DNA from: Pseudonocardia sp. N23
GTDB lineage: Bacteria > Actinomycetota > Actinomycetes > Mycobacteriales > Pseudonocardiaceae
Direction: 5' to 3'
Assembly (NCBI RefSeq): GCF_002583555.1
Contig: NZ_BEGX01000077.1
Coordinates: 196,335-260,334 of the forward strand
Length of the DNA: 64,000 bases
Shown: piece by piece, positions 1 through 8,678 of the stretch
How positions within the stretch are numbered: the stretch's first letter is position 1
How the letters are laid out: every line of letters starts with the position of its first letter
Notes under the pieces: model-generated
The model's database searches: none
Told to the model about the DNA's origin: nothing
Seen by the model: the letters and a program-made list of their open reading frames with translations, nothing else
Made by a program: the position numbers and the translations under genes

Positions 1-2186
1 CCGCTCGTCGTGCCGCGGTCGAGGAGCTCGGCCACCCGGGCGACCCGCGCGGCGGGCGTCATCACCCCCGTCGGGAGGTCGAGCGACACCGCGGCGGTGC
101 GGTTGCCGGCCGACCGGCTGCCGACACCACGGGCGGTGCGTGTGGTGAGCGGCACCATCGCGCGGACGCGGTCCGGGGCCCCGCCGGGGGCGTTCGCGTC
201 GAGATGGCGGTGCAGGAACTCGGCGATGACGGCGAGCACCAGCGCGGTGGTGCCGACGCCGTGGCCACGCGCGGTCTCGCGGACCTGCTTGCCGTCGAGC
301 CGCACCCCGACGCGGTGGTGGCCGGGACCGCCGACCCGTCCGGTGAGCGGGGACCGGCCCGCGGTGCCCGCCGTCGCGAGGCCCGCGACGCCGCGGACGA
401 TCCGCGCCGCCGCGCGCACCCGGTCGCGGACGGTCGGCGGGCCGCCCGCGTCACCGGGGCCACGGCCGGAGGGACGACCGGGCAGCGCGGCCTCCTCGTC
501 GGTGAGCAGCCGGATGAGGGCGTCGGTGACCGCGAGCCCGTCACCGAGCGCGTGGTGGACCTTGGCCAGCACCCCGATGCCCTCGCCACCGGTGTGCCGG
601 GCGATCAGGATCTGCCAGCCGGTCCGCTCGGGGTCGACGGGGTCGGTGAAGAACGCGGTCAGCGCGTCGTCCCAGGTCGCGTGGTCGCCGCCGGGGCCGA
701 CGGAGACCGTGTCGGGGCGGACGTGGCGGGCGGGGTCGGGTGCGGGGTCGACGACCCAGCGCCGCGCCCGGCCGGGTTCGACCGGCGCGAGGCGGCGGGT
801 GAGCAGCTCGATGCGTCCCGCCCGCTCGGTGACCAGCTGCGCGACGTGGGCTTGCCACGCCGCGGCGACCCCGGGACCGGCGCCGGGCCCGGTGACGTCC
901 TCGACCAGCAACCGGGCCCCGACCTGCTGCGGGACGTCGGCGGTCGCGGCGTGCAGGAACAGGGCGTCCTGGGCCCGGACCCGCTCGCCGGGAACGGTGT
1001 CGGGCCGGGCCGGGACGAGCGCGGCGACGTCGGCGGCGAGGTCGGCACCGGCGAGCCGGGCCCGCAGCGTCGCCGCGGTGTCGGCGCGGACGCCGGGGTC
1101 GACGAGCGCGGCGACGGCGTCGCGCAGCTCATCCGGACCGGGGCACACGGTCGCCAGGCCCTCGCGGGCGAGCAGCTCGGCGTTGGCGCGGCCGTGCCCG
1201 GGGATGGGGGCGAACAGCAGCAGCGGCCGCGCGCACGCCAGCGCCTCCAGCGCGGTGGCCCCGCCGGCGTTGGTGACGACGGCGTCGCAGTCGCGGGTGG
1301 TGGCAGCCGGGTCGGACACCCAGTCGACGACGCGCATCCGCACGCCGCGTGGGTGGTGCCCGGCGAGGCGTTCGAGCCGGGTCCGGACCGACGGCACCCG
1401 GCCCGCGCTGACCAGCACGTCGCCGCCGCCGTCGAGCACCGCGGCACAGGCCCCGGCGACGTCGCCGAACGCGAGCGACCCGCACGAGACGTACACCAGC
1501 GGCCGGGCCCGGACGGGCGCGTCGTCGGCGGGCGGTGCGAACGCGCCCGTCACGGGTAGCGCCGCGACCCGGACGGCGGCGCCGGGCACGGCGCGGCGCA
1601 ACAGCCGCGCACCGCCGGGAGTGCTCACGAGGTGCAGGTCGAGGGCCTTGTCCCCCCACAGCGGGTGGGGTGCGGGGTCGGCGACGAGCGCGGCGGCCGG
1701 CACGGTCAGCCTGCCCGTGCGGCGCAGCCGGCCCAGGCCCAGCACCGCCTCGGGAAAGGTGGCGACGACGAGGTCGGGCTCGTGCGCGGCCAGCGCCGTC
1801 GCGATGCCGCGGGCGCTCCAGCGGGACACGACCGCGCGGGTCCCGGCCCGGAACGGCGGCACGTGCCACAGCGCCCGGAAGTACAGCTCGTAGAGCCAGG
1901 GCAGGCGGCGCACGCACCCGGCGTAGATCGCGGGGAACAGCGACCCGGCGGCGGGCCCCATGGCGTCGAGTGTCTCGGTCCAGACGACCTCGACGCCGGG
2001 CCACAGTGCGCGGGCCTGCTCCTCGACGGCGCGGGCGGCGGCGTGATGGCCCTCGCCGAGGCTGCCGGTGACGAGCAGGACCCGCCGGGGCGCGCCGGGC
2101 GGCGGCGCCGGGGGAGCGGGAGGGGACGCGACCGCAGGGCGGGTCCCGGTGCCGGTTCCGACGGACGTGCTCGTGCCGGTGCTCAT
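1..2186 (-). CDS. GT28-type glycosyltransferase fused to WS/DGAT acyltransferase (3' end cut by window edge)
   Basis: The frame reads leftwards from an ATG at 2186 to the window edge without a stop (728 codons seen). Residues about 30-370 resemble monogalactosyldiacylglycerol synthase-type glycosyltransferases: an N-terminal VLLVTGSLGEGHHAAARA nucleotide-fold motif and a donor-site NAGGATALEAL followed by PIPGHGRANAE. From about residue 385 the protein becomes a wax ester synthase/diacylglycerol acyltransferase domain, with the catalytic HHxxxDG motif present as VHHALGDG and a later NRTAAVSLDLP segment typical of the family's C-terminal half. Family knowledge predicts sugar transfer to a lipid and acyl transfer from acyl-CoA; doing both on one glycolipid is my inference. 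A separate GT of the first type lies divergently 101 bp away. The C-terminus is missing here. Confidence 0.85.
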   Translation of the reverse strand, partial: MSTGTSTSVGTGTGTRPAVASPPAPPAPPPGAPRRVLLVTGSLGEGHHAAARAVEEQARALWPGVEVVWTETLDAMGPAAGSLFPAIYAGCVRRLPWLYELYFRALWHVPPFRAGTRAVVSRWSARGIATALAAHEPDLVVATFPEAVLGLGRLRRTGRLTVPAAALVADPAPHPLWGDKALDLHLVSTPGGARLLRRAVPGAAVRVAALPVTGAFAPPADDAPVRARPLVYVSCGSLAFGDVAGACAAVLDGGGDVLVSAGRVPSVRTRLERLAGHHPRGVRMRVVDWVSDPAATTRDCDAVVTNAGGATALEALACARPLLLFAPIPGHGRANAELLAREGLATVCPGPDELRDAVAALVDPGVRADTAATLRARLAGADLAADVAALVPARPDTVPGERVRAQDALFLHAATADVPQQVGARLLVEDVTGPGAGPGVAAAWQAHVAQLVTERAGRIELLTRRLAPVEPGRARRWVVDPAPDPARHVRPDTVSVGPGGDHATWDDALTAFFTDPVDPERTGWQILIARHTGGEGIGVLAKVHHALGDGLAVTDALIRLLTDEEAALPGRPSGRGPGDAGGPPTVRDRVRAAARIVRGVAGLATAGTAGRSPLTGRVGGPGHHRVGVRLDGKQVRETARGHGVGTTALVLAVIAEFLHRHLDANAPGGAPDRVRAMVPLTTRTARGVGSRSAGNRTAAVSLDLPTGVMTPAARVARVAELLDRGTTS

Positions 2187-2287
2187 CCCGCCACCCGTTC
2201 CGTGCTCGTGCCTGCGCGGGCGGCACTGCGCGCCGGGCGGGACGTCCCGCCGGACGCCGCGCCGGTGACCGCGCTAGCGTTCGTGTC

Positions 2288-3433
2288 GTGGAGATGATCG
2301 GCCCGCACGACGGGCCGGGCAGGGTCCTGGTGCTCTCCGCACCGGTCGGGGAGGGCCACGTCGCCGCGGCCCGGGCACTGGCGGCGCGGATGCGGGCGTT
2401 GTGGCCGCGCACGGTGGTGCGCGAGGTGGAGAGCACCGGCAGCGCGCACCGCGACGCCACCCTGGCCCGCAGCTACGCGGCGACGATGCGCTGGGCGCCA
2501 GGCCTCTACGGCGTCGCCTACGACGCGCTGCTGCACGCCCCGCGGGCCGCCGGGCCGTTCAAGGCGGTGACCGCGGCCCGCATCGGCCACGACCTCGCCG
2601 GACTCGTCGACGCCGAGCACCCCGACCTCGTCGTGTCGACCTACCCGATGACCAGCGGCGGGCTGGCGTGGCTGCGCCGCCACGGCAGGCTGCCGGGGCG
2701 CAGCGTCGCCGTCGTCACCGACATGGCCGTGCACCCGTACTGGGCGTGGCGCGACGTCGACGAGACGTGGACGCTGCTGGAGTCCTCCCGCGACCAGGCA
2801 CTGGCCGCGGCCCCCGGCGCCGACGTGCGGGTCGCGCCCGCAGCCGTCGACGTCCGGTTCGCCCCGTGCGACCGGGTCGAGGCCCGCGCCGGCCTCGGCT
2901 GGCCGGGAGACGGGTTCACCGTGCTCGTGTCCGGGGGGTCCCTCGGCTTCGGGGACGTGACGGAGGTCGTCGACGCGGTGCTCGCCGCGCGGCCCCCCGT
3001 GCGGGTCGTCGTGCTCTGCGGGCGCAACGAGCGGCTGCGCACGGAGCTGGCGGCCCGCGGTCTGCCGGAGGCGACGTTGCGCGTCGTCGGCTGGACCGAC
3101 CGGGTGCCCGACCTCGTCGCGGCGAGCGACGTCGTCCTCACCACCGCGGGCGGAGTCATCGCGACCGAGGCGCTCGCGGTGGGGCGTCCGGTCGTGTTCG
3201 CCGCGCCCGTCGCCGGGCACGGCCGCGCCGGGGCGCGGCTGGCCGAGGAGGCGGGCCTCGCACTGGTGTGCCCGCGCCCTGCCGACGTCACCACCACCAT
3301 CGCCCGGCTGGCTGCCGACCCCGGGGTCACGGCGCCGCTGCGGGCGCGGGCCGCCGAGTTCGGGGCCCGTGACCTCGACGCCGCACTGCGGGACCTGGCC
3401 GTGCGGGTCCGTACCCCCGCTGCGCGGGCCTGA
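2288..3433 (+). CDS. GT28/MGDG-synthase-like glycosyltransferase
   Basis: A 381-residue protein with the N-terminal motif VLVLSAPVGEGHVAAARA and a C-terminal donor-binding region, TTAGGVIATEALAVGRPVVF followed by APVAGHGRAGARL. Both halves match the lipid glycosyltransferase family that includes MGDG synthase and UgtP, which transfer a hexose from a nucleotide-sugar to a lipid at the membrane face. It resembles the first domain of the divergent fusion protein on the other strand, so the pair probably arose by duplication. The start is GTG 2288, with ATG 2294 as alternative. The acceptor lipid cannot be read from sequence; the neighbouring hopanoid operon makes a hopanoid or glycolipid acceptor possible but unproven. 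Confidence 0.8.
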   Translation: MEMIGPHDGPGRVLVLSAPVGEGHVAAARALAARMRALWPRTVVREVESTGSAHRDATLARSYAATMRWAPGLYGVAYDALLHAPRAAGPFKAVTAARIGHDLAGLVDAEHPDLVVSTYPMTSGGLAWLRRHGRLPGRSVAVVTDMAVHPYWAWRDVDETWTLLESSRDQALAAAPGADVRVAPAAVDVRFAPCDRVEARAGLGWPGDGFTVLVSGGSLGFGDVTEVVDAVLAARPPVRVVVLCGRNERLRTELAARGLPEATLRVVGWTDRVPDLVAASDVVLTTAGGVIATEALAVGRPVVFAAPVAGHGRAGARLAEEAGLALVCPRPADVTTTIARLAADPGVTAPLRARAAEFGARDLDAALRDLAVRVRTPAARA

Positions 3434-3447
3434 GGCGAACCCGCAGG

Positions 3448-4128
3448 TCAGCCCACGCGGACGGGACCGGCGACGGGCAACCCGACGCGCAGCCGGATGC
3501 CCTGCCCGCGCATCGAGCGGCGGAACCACCACAGCGATGTCACGATCCCCAGACCGACCAGCGAGTACGAGCCCGCCGTGGACACCATCAGATAGTTGCC
3601 GACGGTCTGGGTCGCGAGCACCGTGAGCGTCGTCGCCCCGTTGATCAGGAACACGATCGCCCACAGCAGTGACACCCGCTTGAAGAACCGCTTCATGTGC
3701 GGGTGCGCGGTGAGGCTGTCGGGGAAGGCGCAGAAGTCGTCGGCCAGCTTGGCCAGCAAGGGACGGTCGAAGCCGAGGGTGGCCAGCAGCAGCAGGGCGA
3801 AGACGAAGTTCTGCACCGTCGGCTGCAGGAAGTACAGGAACGCGCTTCCCGTCCACAGCCCGATGACGGTGCGCGCCACCAGCAGCACCGTGCTGATGAC
3901 GAGGATCGCTGGGACGCGGCGTCGCAGGACCAGCCGGCGCCCGATCGCCACCGCCGACCAGGACAGGGCCGCGAGCAGTCCGGCGTCGAAGCCCGCGTGG
4001 GTGAACAGCACCCAGAACAGGGCAAGCGGGATGAGCGTCGACTCGAGAAGTGGACGCCCGGCCTGCCGCAGGAGCGACCCGATCGGAGGGAGGTGGATCA
4101 GGGTCGTCACGCGGGGGTGGTCCGGCAT
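3448..4128 (-). CDS. VC0807-like integral membrane protein
   Basis: A 226-residue protein with about six hydrophobic segments: near the N-terminus (LIPLALFWVLF), two internal pairs, and a last helix ending in WWFRRSMRGQG. The segment with DDFCAFPDSL and HMKRFFKRVSLLWA resembles VC0807-type membrane proteins, whose function is unknown. I chose ATG 4128. A possible upstream ATG near 4168 would put a strong hairpin (4151-4177) inside the coding region. It follows the end of the hopanoid operon by about 120 bp with two hairpins between, so it is probably a separate transcript. It ends 14 bp from the convergent glycosyltransferase. Confidence 0.7.
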   Translation of the reverse strand: MPDHPRVTTLIHLPPIGSLLRQAGRPLLESTLIPLALFWVLFTHAGFDAGLLAALSWSAVAIGRRLVLRRRVPAILVISTVLLVARTVIGLWTGSAFLYFLQPTVQNFVFALLLLATLGFDRPLLAKLADDFCAFPDSLTAHPHMKRFFKRVSLLWAIVFLINGATTLTVLATQTVGNYLMVSTAGSYSLVGLGIVTSLWWFRRSMRGQGIRLRVGLPVAGPVRVG

Positions 4129-4150
4129 TCGCGCGGTCCGCCTCTCCTGT

Positions 4151-4177
4151 CGGGGTCGCCGAAGCATAACGACCCCG
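4151..4177 (-). terminator. Second hairpin downstream of hpnH
   Basis: CGGGGTCG at 4151-4158 pairs perfectly with CGACCCCG at 4170-4177 across an 11-nt loop. No T-run follows. With the hairpin at 4222-4245 it would separate the hopanoid operon from the membrane-protein gene. Confidence 0.5.
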
Positions 4178-4221
4178 GTAACGAGGAGATAACGGGGCCG
4201 ACGCCCGAATTGTGGCGCCCC

Positions 4222-4245
4222 GGGTCGCGCGGAACGTGGCGACCC
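4222..4245 (-). terminator. Hairpin just after the hpnH stop codon
   Basis: GGGTCGC at 4222-4228 pairs with GCGACCC at 4239-4245, one base beyond the hpnH stop codon. There is no U-tract, as is common in high-GC actinobacteria. It is placed to end the hopanoid transcript. Confidence 0.55.
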
Positions 4246-4246
4246 C

Positions 4247-5251
4247 TCAGCTTCCGGTCGCCGCGCGGAGTGACTCGCGCAGCGACCCCATCGTCGCGAA
4301 GACTGCTGACGGCTCGTATCCGCAGTGCGCCATGCAGTTGGCGCACCGTTCGTCCTTGCCCCGGCCGAACGCGTCCCAGTCCGTCTCGTCGATGAGTTCC
4401 CTGTACGTGGAGACATACCCGTCGTCGAGCAGATAACACGGCTTCTGCCAACCGAGCAGAGAATATGACGGAATGGCCCAGGCCGTGCAGTTCAGATCGA
4501 CCTTGCCCTCGAGGAAGTCGAGGAAGACCGGCGAGTGGTTGAGCCGCCACTTCTTCCGCCGCCCGCCGTCGAACGCCTTGCGGAACAGCTCCCGGGTCTG
4601 CTCGACGCCGAGCCAGTGCTCCTGGTCGGGCGCCTTCTCGTAGGCGTACCCGGGGGAGATCTGCATGTTGTCGACGCCGAGGTCGTCGTTGAGGAAGTCC
4701 AGCACGTCGATGACGTCCTGGGGGGTGTCGGTGTCGAAGAACGTCGTGTTGGTGTTGACGCGGAAACCGAGCTTCTTGGCCTGCTCGATCGCGGCCACCG
4801 CCTGGTCGAACACGCCGTCCTTGCTCACCGACGCGTCGTGGCGCTCACGGAGACCGTCGATGTGCACCATCCACGCGAAGTTCTTGTGCGGCGAGAACTT
4901 GTGGATGTGCTTGGGCAGCAGCACCGCGTTCGTGCACAGGAACACGATCTTGTTGCGGTCGAGCAGCTCCTGGACGATCTGCTCGATCTGTGGGTGCATC
5001 AGCGGCTCGCCACCTGCGATGGAGACCATCGGGGCGCCGGACTCCATGATCGCGCCCACCGCCTGTTCGACGGGCATCCGCTGCTTGAGCAGTGCGGCGG
5101 GCTGCTGGATCTTTCCGCAGCCGTTGCACTTCAGGTTGCACGCGAACAGCGGTTCGAGCTCGACGAGCAGCGGGAACTTGTCGACACGCTTGATCTTCTG
5201 CTTCATCAGGTACGCGCCCAGCCGCACGGACTGTCGCATCGGCATCGCCAT
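4247..5251 (-). CDS. hpnH: Adenosyl-hopene synthase HpnH (radical SAM)
   Basis: HpnH joins the 5'-deoxyadenosyl radical to diploptene to make adenosylhopane, the first step to C35 hopanoids. The 334-residue sequence has the radical-SAM CxxxCxxC cluster motif (C38, C42, C45 in CNLKCNGC), a SAM-binding AGGEP at about residues 79-83, and a C-terminal CANCMAHCGYE segment typical of HpnH. Its ATG overlaps the upstream TAA by one base (TAATG), so translation is probably coupled to the HpnG-IspH gene. It is the last gene of the operon and is followed at once by a hairpin. Length and motifs are normal for the family. Confidence 0.96.
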   Translation of the reverse strand: MAMPMRQSVRLGAYLMKQKIKRVDKFPLLVELEPLFACNLKCNGCGKIQQPAALLKQRMPVEQAVGAIMESGAPMVSIAGGEPLMHPQIEQIVQELLDRNKIVFLCTNAVLLPKHIHKFSPHKNFAWMVHIDGLRERHDASVSKDGVFDQAVAAIEQAKKLGFRVNTNTTFFDTDTPQDVIDVLDFLNDDLGVDNMQISPGYAYEKAPDQEHWLGVEQTRELFRKAFDGGRRKKWRLNHSPVFLDFLEGKVDLNCTAWAIPSYSLLGWQKPCYLLDDGYVSTYRELIDETDWDAFGRGKDERCANCMAHCGYEPSAVFATMGSLRESLRAATGS

Positions 5252-6780
5252 TACCGGCTCACCTCCTTGGGAAGGGTGAATCTGATGTTCTCCGAACCGG
5301 TCGAGGTGGCCGTGACGGTCACCGGGCCCAGCCCGGACACACAGGAGACGACCTCGTCGACGAGGTCGTCGGGGGCGGACGCGCCCGCCGACAGCCCGAT
5401 CCGCCGCACCCCGGCGAACCAGGCCAGGTCGAGCTCGCCGACGTCCTCGACGAGATGGGCGGGCACGCCGTCGCGCGCGGCGACCTCGGCGAGGCGCCGC
5501 GAGTTGGACGAGTTCGGCGACCCGACGACCACGACGAGGTCGACGTCGGCCGCGACCGCGCGGACGGCCCGCTGGCGGTTGGTCGTCGCGTAGCAGATGT
5601 CGTCCTGGCGGGGGGCGCGGATCGCGGGGAACCGCTCGCGCAGGATCGTCGCGATCCGCATCGCCTCGTCGACCGCGAGGGTCGTCTGCATCGCGTAGGC
5701 GACCCGGCTCGCGTCGGGGACCTCGACGGTGCGGGCGTGCTGCTCGTCCTCGACGACCGTGACCTGCGACGGTGCCTCACCGACGGTGCCCTCGACCTCC
5801 TCGTGGTCGGAGTGCCCGATGAGCAGGACCGTCTGGCCGCGGCCGGCGTGCCGTCTCACCTCGGTGTGCACCTTGGCCACGAGCGGGCAGGTGGCGTCCA
5901 CGACGGCGAGGCCGCGGGCGTCGGCGTCGGCGCGGACGGCGGGGGAGACCCCGTGCGCGGCGAGGACGACGTGGGCGCCGCGGGGGACCTCGTCGACCTC
6001 CTGGACGAACACCGCGCCGCGCTCGGTGAGCCGCCGCACGACGTGGGCGTTGTGCACGATCTGGCGGCGCACGTAGACGGGTGCGCCGAACTGGTCGAGC
6101 GCCCGGTCGACGATCTCGATCGCCCGCTCCACCCCCGCGCAGAACGACCGTGGCTCGGCGAGCGTGACGGTGCGCGGACCGGTGGCGTCGAGCCAGGCGC
6201 GCAGCGCGGGTGCCGTCCTGCGCAGTGTCCGCAGTGCGGTGAGGCCGCGGGCGGGGGTGCCGGGCCGCAGCAGCGGCGCACCCGGGGTGTCGACGACGAC
6301 GCGCACCACCGCGAACGGTCCGCCCGCCGCGGCGGCGGCGAGGACGGCGGACTCCATGTCGACGGCCAGCGCGCCCGTCGTGGCCAGCGCGATCCGGCGG
6401 TCGCCGTCGACGACCTGCGCGGTGGTGACGACCGGCCCGACGTGCACCCGCAGCCCCTGCGCGCGCAGCGCGGCGGCGAGCGGGCGGGCCGTCGGGACGG
6501 TGACGGGGCCGCGGGCGCCGGTGGCGTCGCGGACCTCGTCGGCGACGACGACGTCACCGGGCCGGACCTGCGGCGCCAGCGCCCCCGCCACGCCCGCGAC
6601 GAGGACGGGTCGTGGCCCGTCGGCGGCCAGCGCCGCGACGGCACCGCCGGCACGGCGGCCCATCCCGGTCCGCACGACCCGCACCCCGCGCAGCGCGCCG
6701 ACGTCGAGGGCGCGGCGCTCGACCCCGAGCGGCGCACAGACCACCGGGGGGCCGAGGGTCGCCGGGAGCGGCGTGGTCAC
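5251..6780 (-). CDS. Fusion of HpnG-like nucleoside phosphorylase and IspH
   Basis: One 509-residue frame carries two enzymes. Residues 1-195 are a nucleoside-phosphorylase-like domain, with VAGVAGALAPQVRPGDVVV near 61-79 and AVDMES at 139-144, as in HpnG, which removes adenine from adenosylhopane. Residues from about 203 are complete IspH (HMBPP reductase, last MEP step): cluster cysteines C214 (RSFCAGVERA), C298 (DATCPLV) and C396 (DDICYATT), plus AAHGVSP and SPNSSNSRRL. GTG 6780 overlaps the shc stop as GTGA; no internal stop separates the domains. The link between isoprenoid precursor supply and C35 hopanoid trimming is clear from context, but that both domains stay joined in the cell is inference. 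Confidence 0.92.
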   Translation of the reverse strand: MTTPLPATLGPPVVCAPLGVERRALDVGALRGVRVVRTGMGRRAGGAVAALAADGPRPVLVAGVAGALAPQVRPGDVVVADEVRDATGARGPVTVPTARPLAAALRAQGLRVHVGPVVTTAQVVDGDRRIALATTGALAVDMESAVLAAAAAGGPFAVVRVVVDTPGAPLLRPGTPARGLTALRTLRRTAPALRAWLDATGPRTVTLAEPRSFCAGVERAIEIVDRALDQFGAPVYVRRQIVHNAHVVRRLTERGAVFVQEVDEVPRGAHVVLAAHGVSPAVRADADARGLAVVDATCPLVAKVHTEVRRHAGRGQTVLLIGHSDHEEVEGTVGEAPSQVTVVEDEQHARTVEVPDASRVAYAMQTTLAVDEAMRIATILRERFPAIRAPRQDDICYATTNRQRAVRAVAADVDLVVVVGSPNSSNSRRLAEVAARDGVPAHLVEDVGELDLAWFAGVRRIGLSAGASAPDDLVDEVVSCVSGLGPVTVTATSTGSENIRFTLPKEVSR

Positions 6781-8678
6781 GAGGAGTGCCCGTTCACGTA
6801 GCGGCCGAGCGCCGAGATCGGGAAGACCATCCGGTACAGGTGGTAGCGGATGTAGAACGCGCCGGGGAAACCGGTCCCGGTGTAGAGCGTCTCCTCCCAC
6901 GACCCGTCGGGCAGCTGGGTGTCGACGAGGTACCGCACGCCGCGTTCCACGGCGTCGGAGCTCTCCCCGGCCGCCAGCAGCGCGAGCAGTGCCCACGCCG
7001 TCTGCGACGGGGTCGAGGCGCCCCGCCCGATCCAGGACGGGTCCTCGTAGGAGCGCAGGTCCTCGCCCCAGCCGCCGTCGTCGTTCTGGTGACGTTCGAG
7101 CCAGCCGACGGCCCGGCGGACCGGCGGGGCATCGGCATCGATGCCCGCGGCGACGAGCGCGGGGACGACACCGCCGGTGCCGTAGACGTGGTTGGCGCCC
7201 CAGCGGCCGAACCAGGAGCCGTCGCGCTCCTGAGCGGCGAGCAGCCAGTCGACGCCGCGGCGGCACTCCTCGGTGGCGGCCAGCCCCTCGGCGGCCATCA
7301 TCTCCACGACGTGCGCGGTGACGTCGGCGGACGGCGGGTCGATGACGGCGCCGAAGTCGCAGAACGGCAGCTTGGTGACGAGCACACGGGTGTTGTCGGC
7401 GTCGAAGGCGCCCCAGCCACCGTCGCGCGACTGCATGCCGATCGTCCAGGCGACGCCGCGGTCGACCGCCGCCCGGAGCCGCTGCGGGTCGGGGTGGGTG
7501 ACGCGGCGCAGCGCGAGGACGACCTCGGCGGTGTCGTCGGTGTCGGGGTAGCCGTCGTTGTCGAACTCGAACGCCCAGCCGCCGGGGGCGAGGTCGGGGC
7601 GGCGCACGGACCAGTCGCCGCGGACGTCCGGGATCTCCTCGGCGAGCATCCAGTCGGTGGCGGCCAGGACGTCGGGGTCGTCGGCGGGGACACCGGCGTC
7701 GAGCAGCGCGGTCACGGCCAGGCACGTGTCCCACACCGGCGACTGGCACGCCTCGAGCCGCCGCACGGTGCCCTCGGGGGTCTCCTCGCGCACCAGGAAC
7801 CGGTCGAGGCCCCGGATGCCCGCGGCGACGGCGGGGTGGTCGAGCGGGTAGCCCAGCAGGTGCAGGGCCAGCAGCGAGTACACCCACGGCGGCTGGATGC
7901 CGCCCCACGAGCCGTCGGCCTCCTGGCGGGCCAGCACCCACTCCGCGGCCCGGCGCATCGCGAGCCTGCGGACGCCCCGCAGAGGGCGCCGCGAGTAGGC
8001 GTGCAACACCCGGTCGAGCCGCTGGAACGCCCCCGTCCAGGTCCACGGCTTGGCGAGCGGTTCCGCGGCCGCGCCGGTGCGCAGCTCGTCGACACCGAAG
8101 GGCAGCGGGCGGCAGGGCCGCAGCGTTGCGACGACCGTGAGCGGGACGACGGTCTGGCGGGCCCAGCACGCCCAGTCGTAGACGTTGAGCGGGAACCACG
8201 TCGGCAGGAAGATCAGCTCGGGGGGCATGTCGGGGAGCTCGTCCCACGACCACGCGCCGAACAGCGCCATCCAGATCCGGGTGAAGACGCGGCTGCGTTC
8301 GAGCCCGCCCTCGGCCCGCACGAACGTCTGCGCCGACCGCATGTGCGGGTCCGCGGGGTCGTCGCCGGCAAGCCGCAGCGCCACCCACGCCTCGATGGTC
8401 GTCGACAGGTCGGCGGGACCGTCCTGGAAGGTCGCCCAGCTGCCGTCGGCGCGCTGCCGGGACCGGATCCAGCGGGCCGCCTCCAGGGTCTCGGTGTCGG
8501 TGCGGATGCCGAGGAACTCGCGCAGGAGGAGGTCCTCGGCGTCCATGGTCACGTTGGTCTCGAGCTCGCCCTGCCACCAGCCGTCGGGGTGGCGGCCGGC
8601 GCGCAGGAACGCGACGGCCGCGTCCAGCGAGGCCTGCGGCGTGCGGGTCGCGAGGTGCTCCGGCGCCGTGAGGGTCAT
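6777..8678 (-). CDS. shc: Squalene-hopene cyclase
   Basis: Shc converts squalene to hopene and hopanol by proton-initiated cyclisation at the membrane. The 633-residue length is normal. The catalytic acid motif DxDDTA is present (D379, D381, D382 in PDTDDTAEV), and several QW-type repeats are visible (DGSWGG, DGGWGAFD, DGSWFGRW, DGGWGED, DGSWEE). ATG 8678 overlaps the upstream TGA by one base (TGATG), and its own stop overlaps the next gene's GTG, so expression is tightly coupled to the prenyl synthase and to the HpnG-IspH fusion. A much longer open frame runs upstream, but the MTLTAPEHL start fits both the junction and the family. Confidence 0.97.
   Translation of the reverse strand: MTLTAPEHLATRTPQASLDAAVAFLRAGRHPDGWWQGELETNVTMDAEDLLLREFLGIRTDTETLEAARWIRSRQRADGSWATFQDGPADLSTTIEAWVALRLAGDDPADPHMRSAQTFVRAEGGLERSRVFTRIWMALFGAWSWDELPDMPPELIFLPTWFPLNVYDWACWARQTVVPLTVVATLRPCRPLPFGVDELRTGAAAEPLAKPWTWTGAFQRLDRVLHAYSRRPLRGVRRLAMRRAAEWVLARQEADGSWGGIQPPWVYSLLALHLLGYPLDHPAVAAGIRGLDRFLVREETPEGTVRRLEACQSPVWDTCLAVTALLDAGVPADDPDVLAATDWMLAEEIPDVRGDWSVRRPDLAPGGWAFEFDNDGYPDTDDTAEVVLALRRVTHPDPQRLRAAVDRGVAWTIGMQSRDGGWGAFDADNTRVLVTKLPFCDFGAVIDPPSADVTAHVVEMMAAEGLAATEECRRGVDWLLAAQERDGSWFGRWGANHVYGTGGVVPALVAAGIDADAPPVRRAVGWLERHQNDDGGWGEDLRSYEDPSWIGRGASTPSQTAWALLALLAAGESSDAVERGVRYLVDTQLPDGSWEETLYTGTGFPGAFYIRYHLYRMVFPISALGRYVNGHSS

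Noticed and set aside
10..1893. Long plus-strand open frame opposite the fusion gene
   Set aside because: Composition is Arg/Ser/Pro-rich without family motifs; the minus strand carries clear glycosyltransferase and acyltransferase motifs. It is a high-GC shadow frame.
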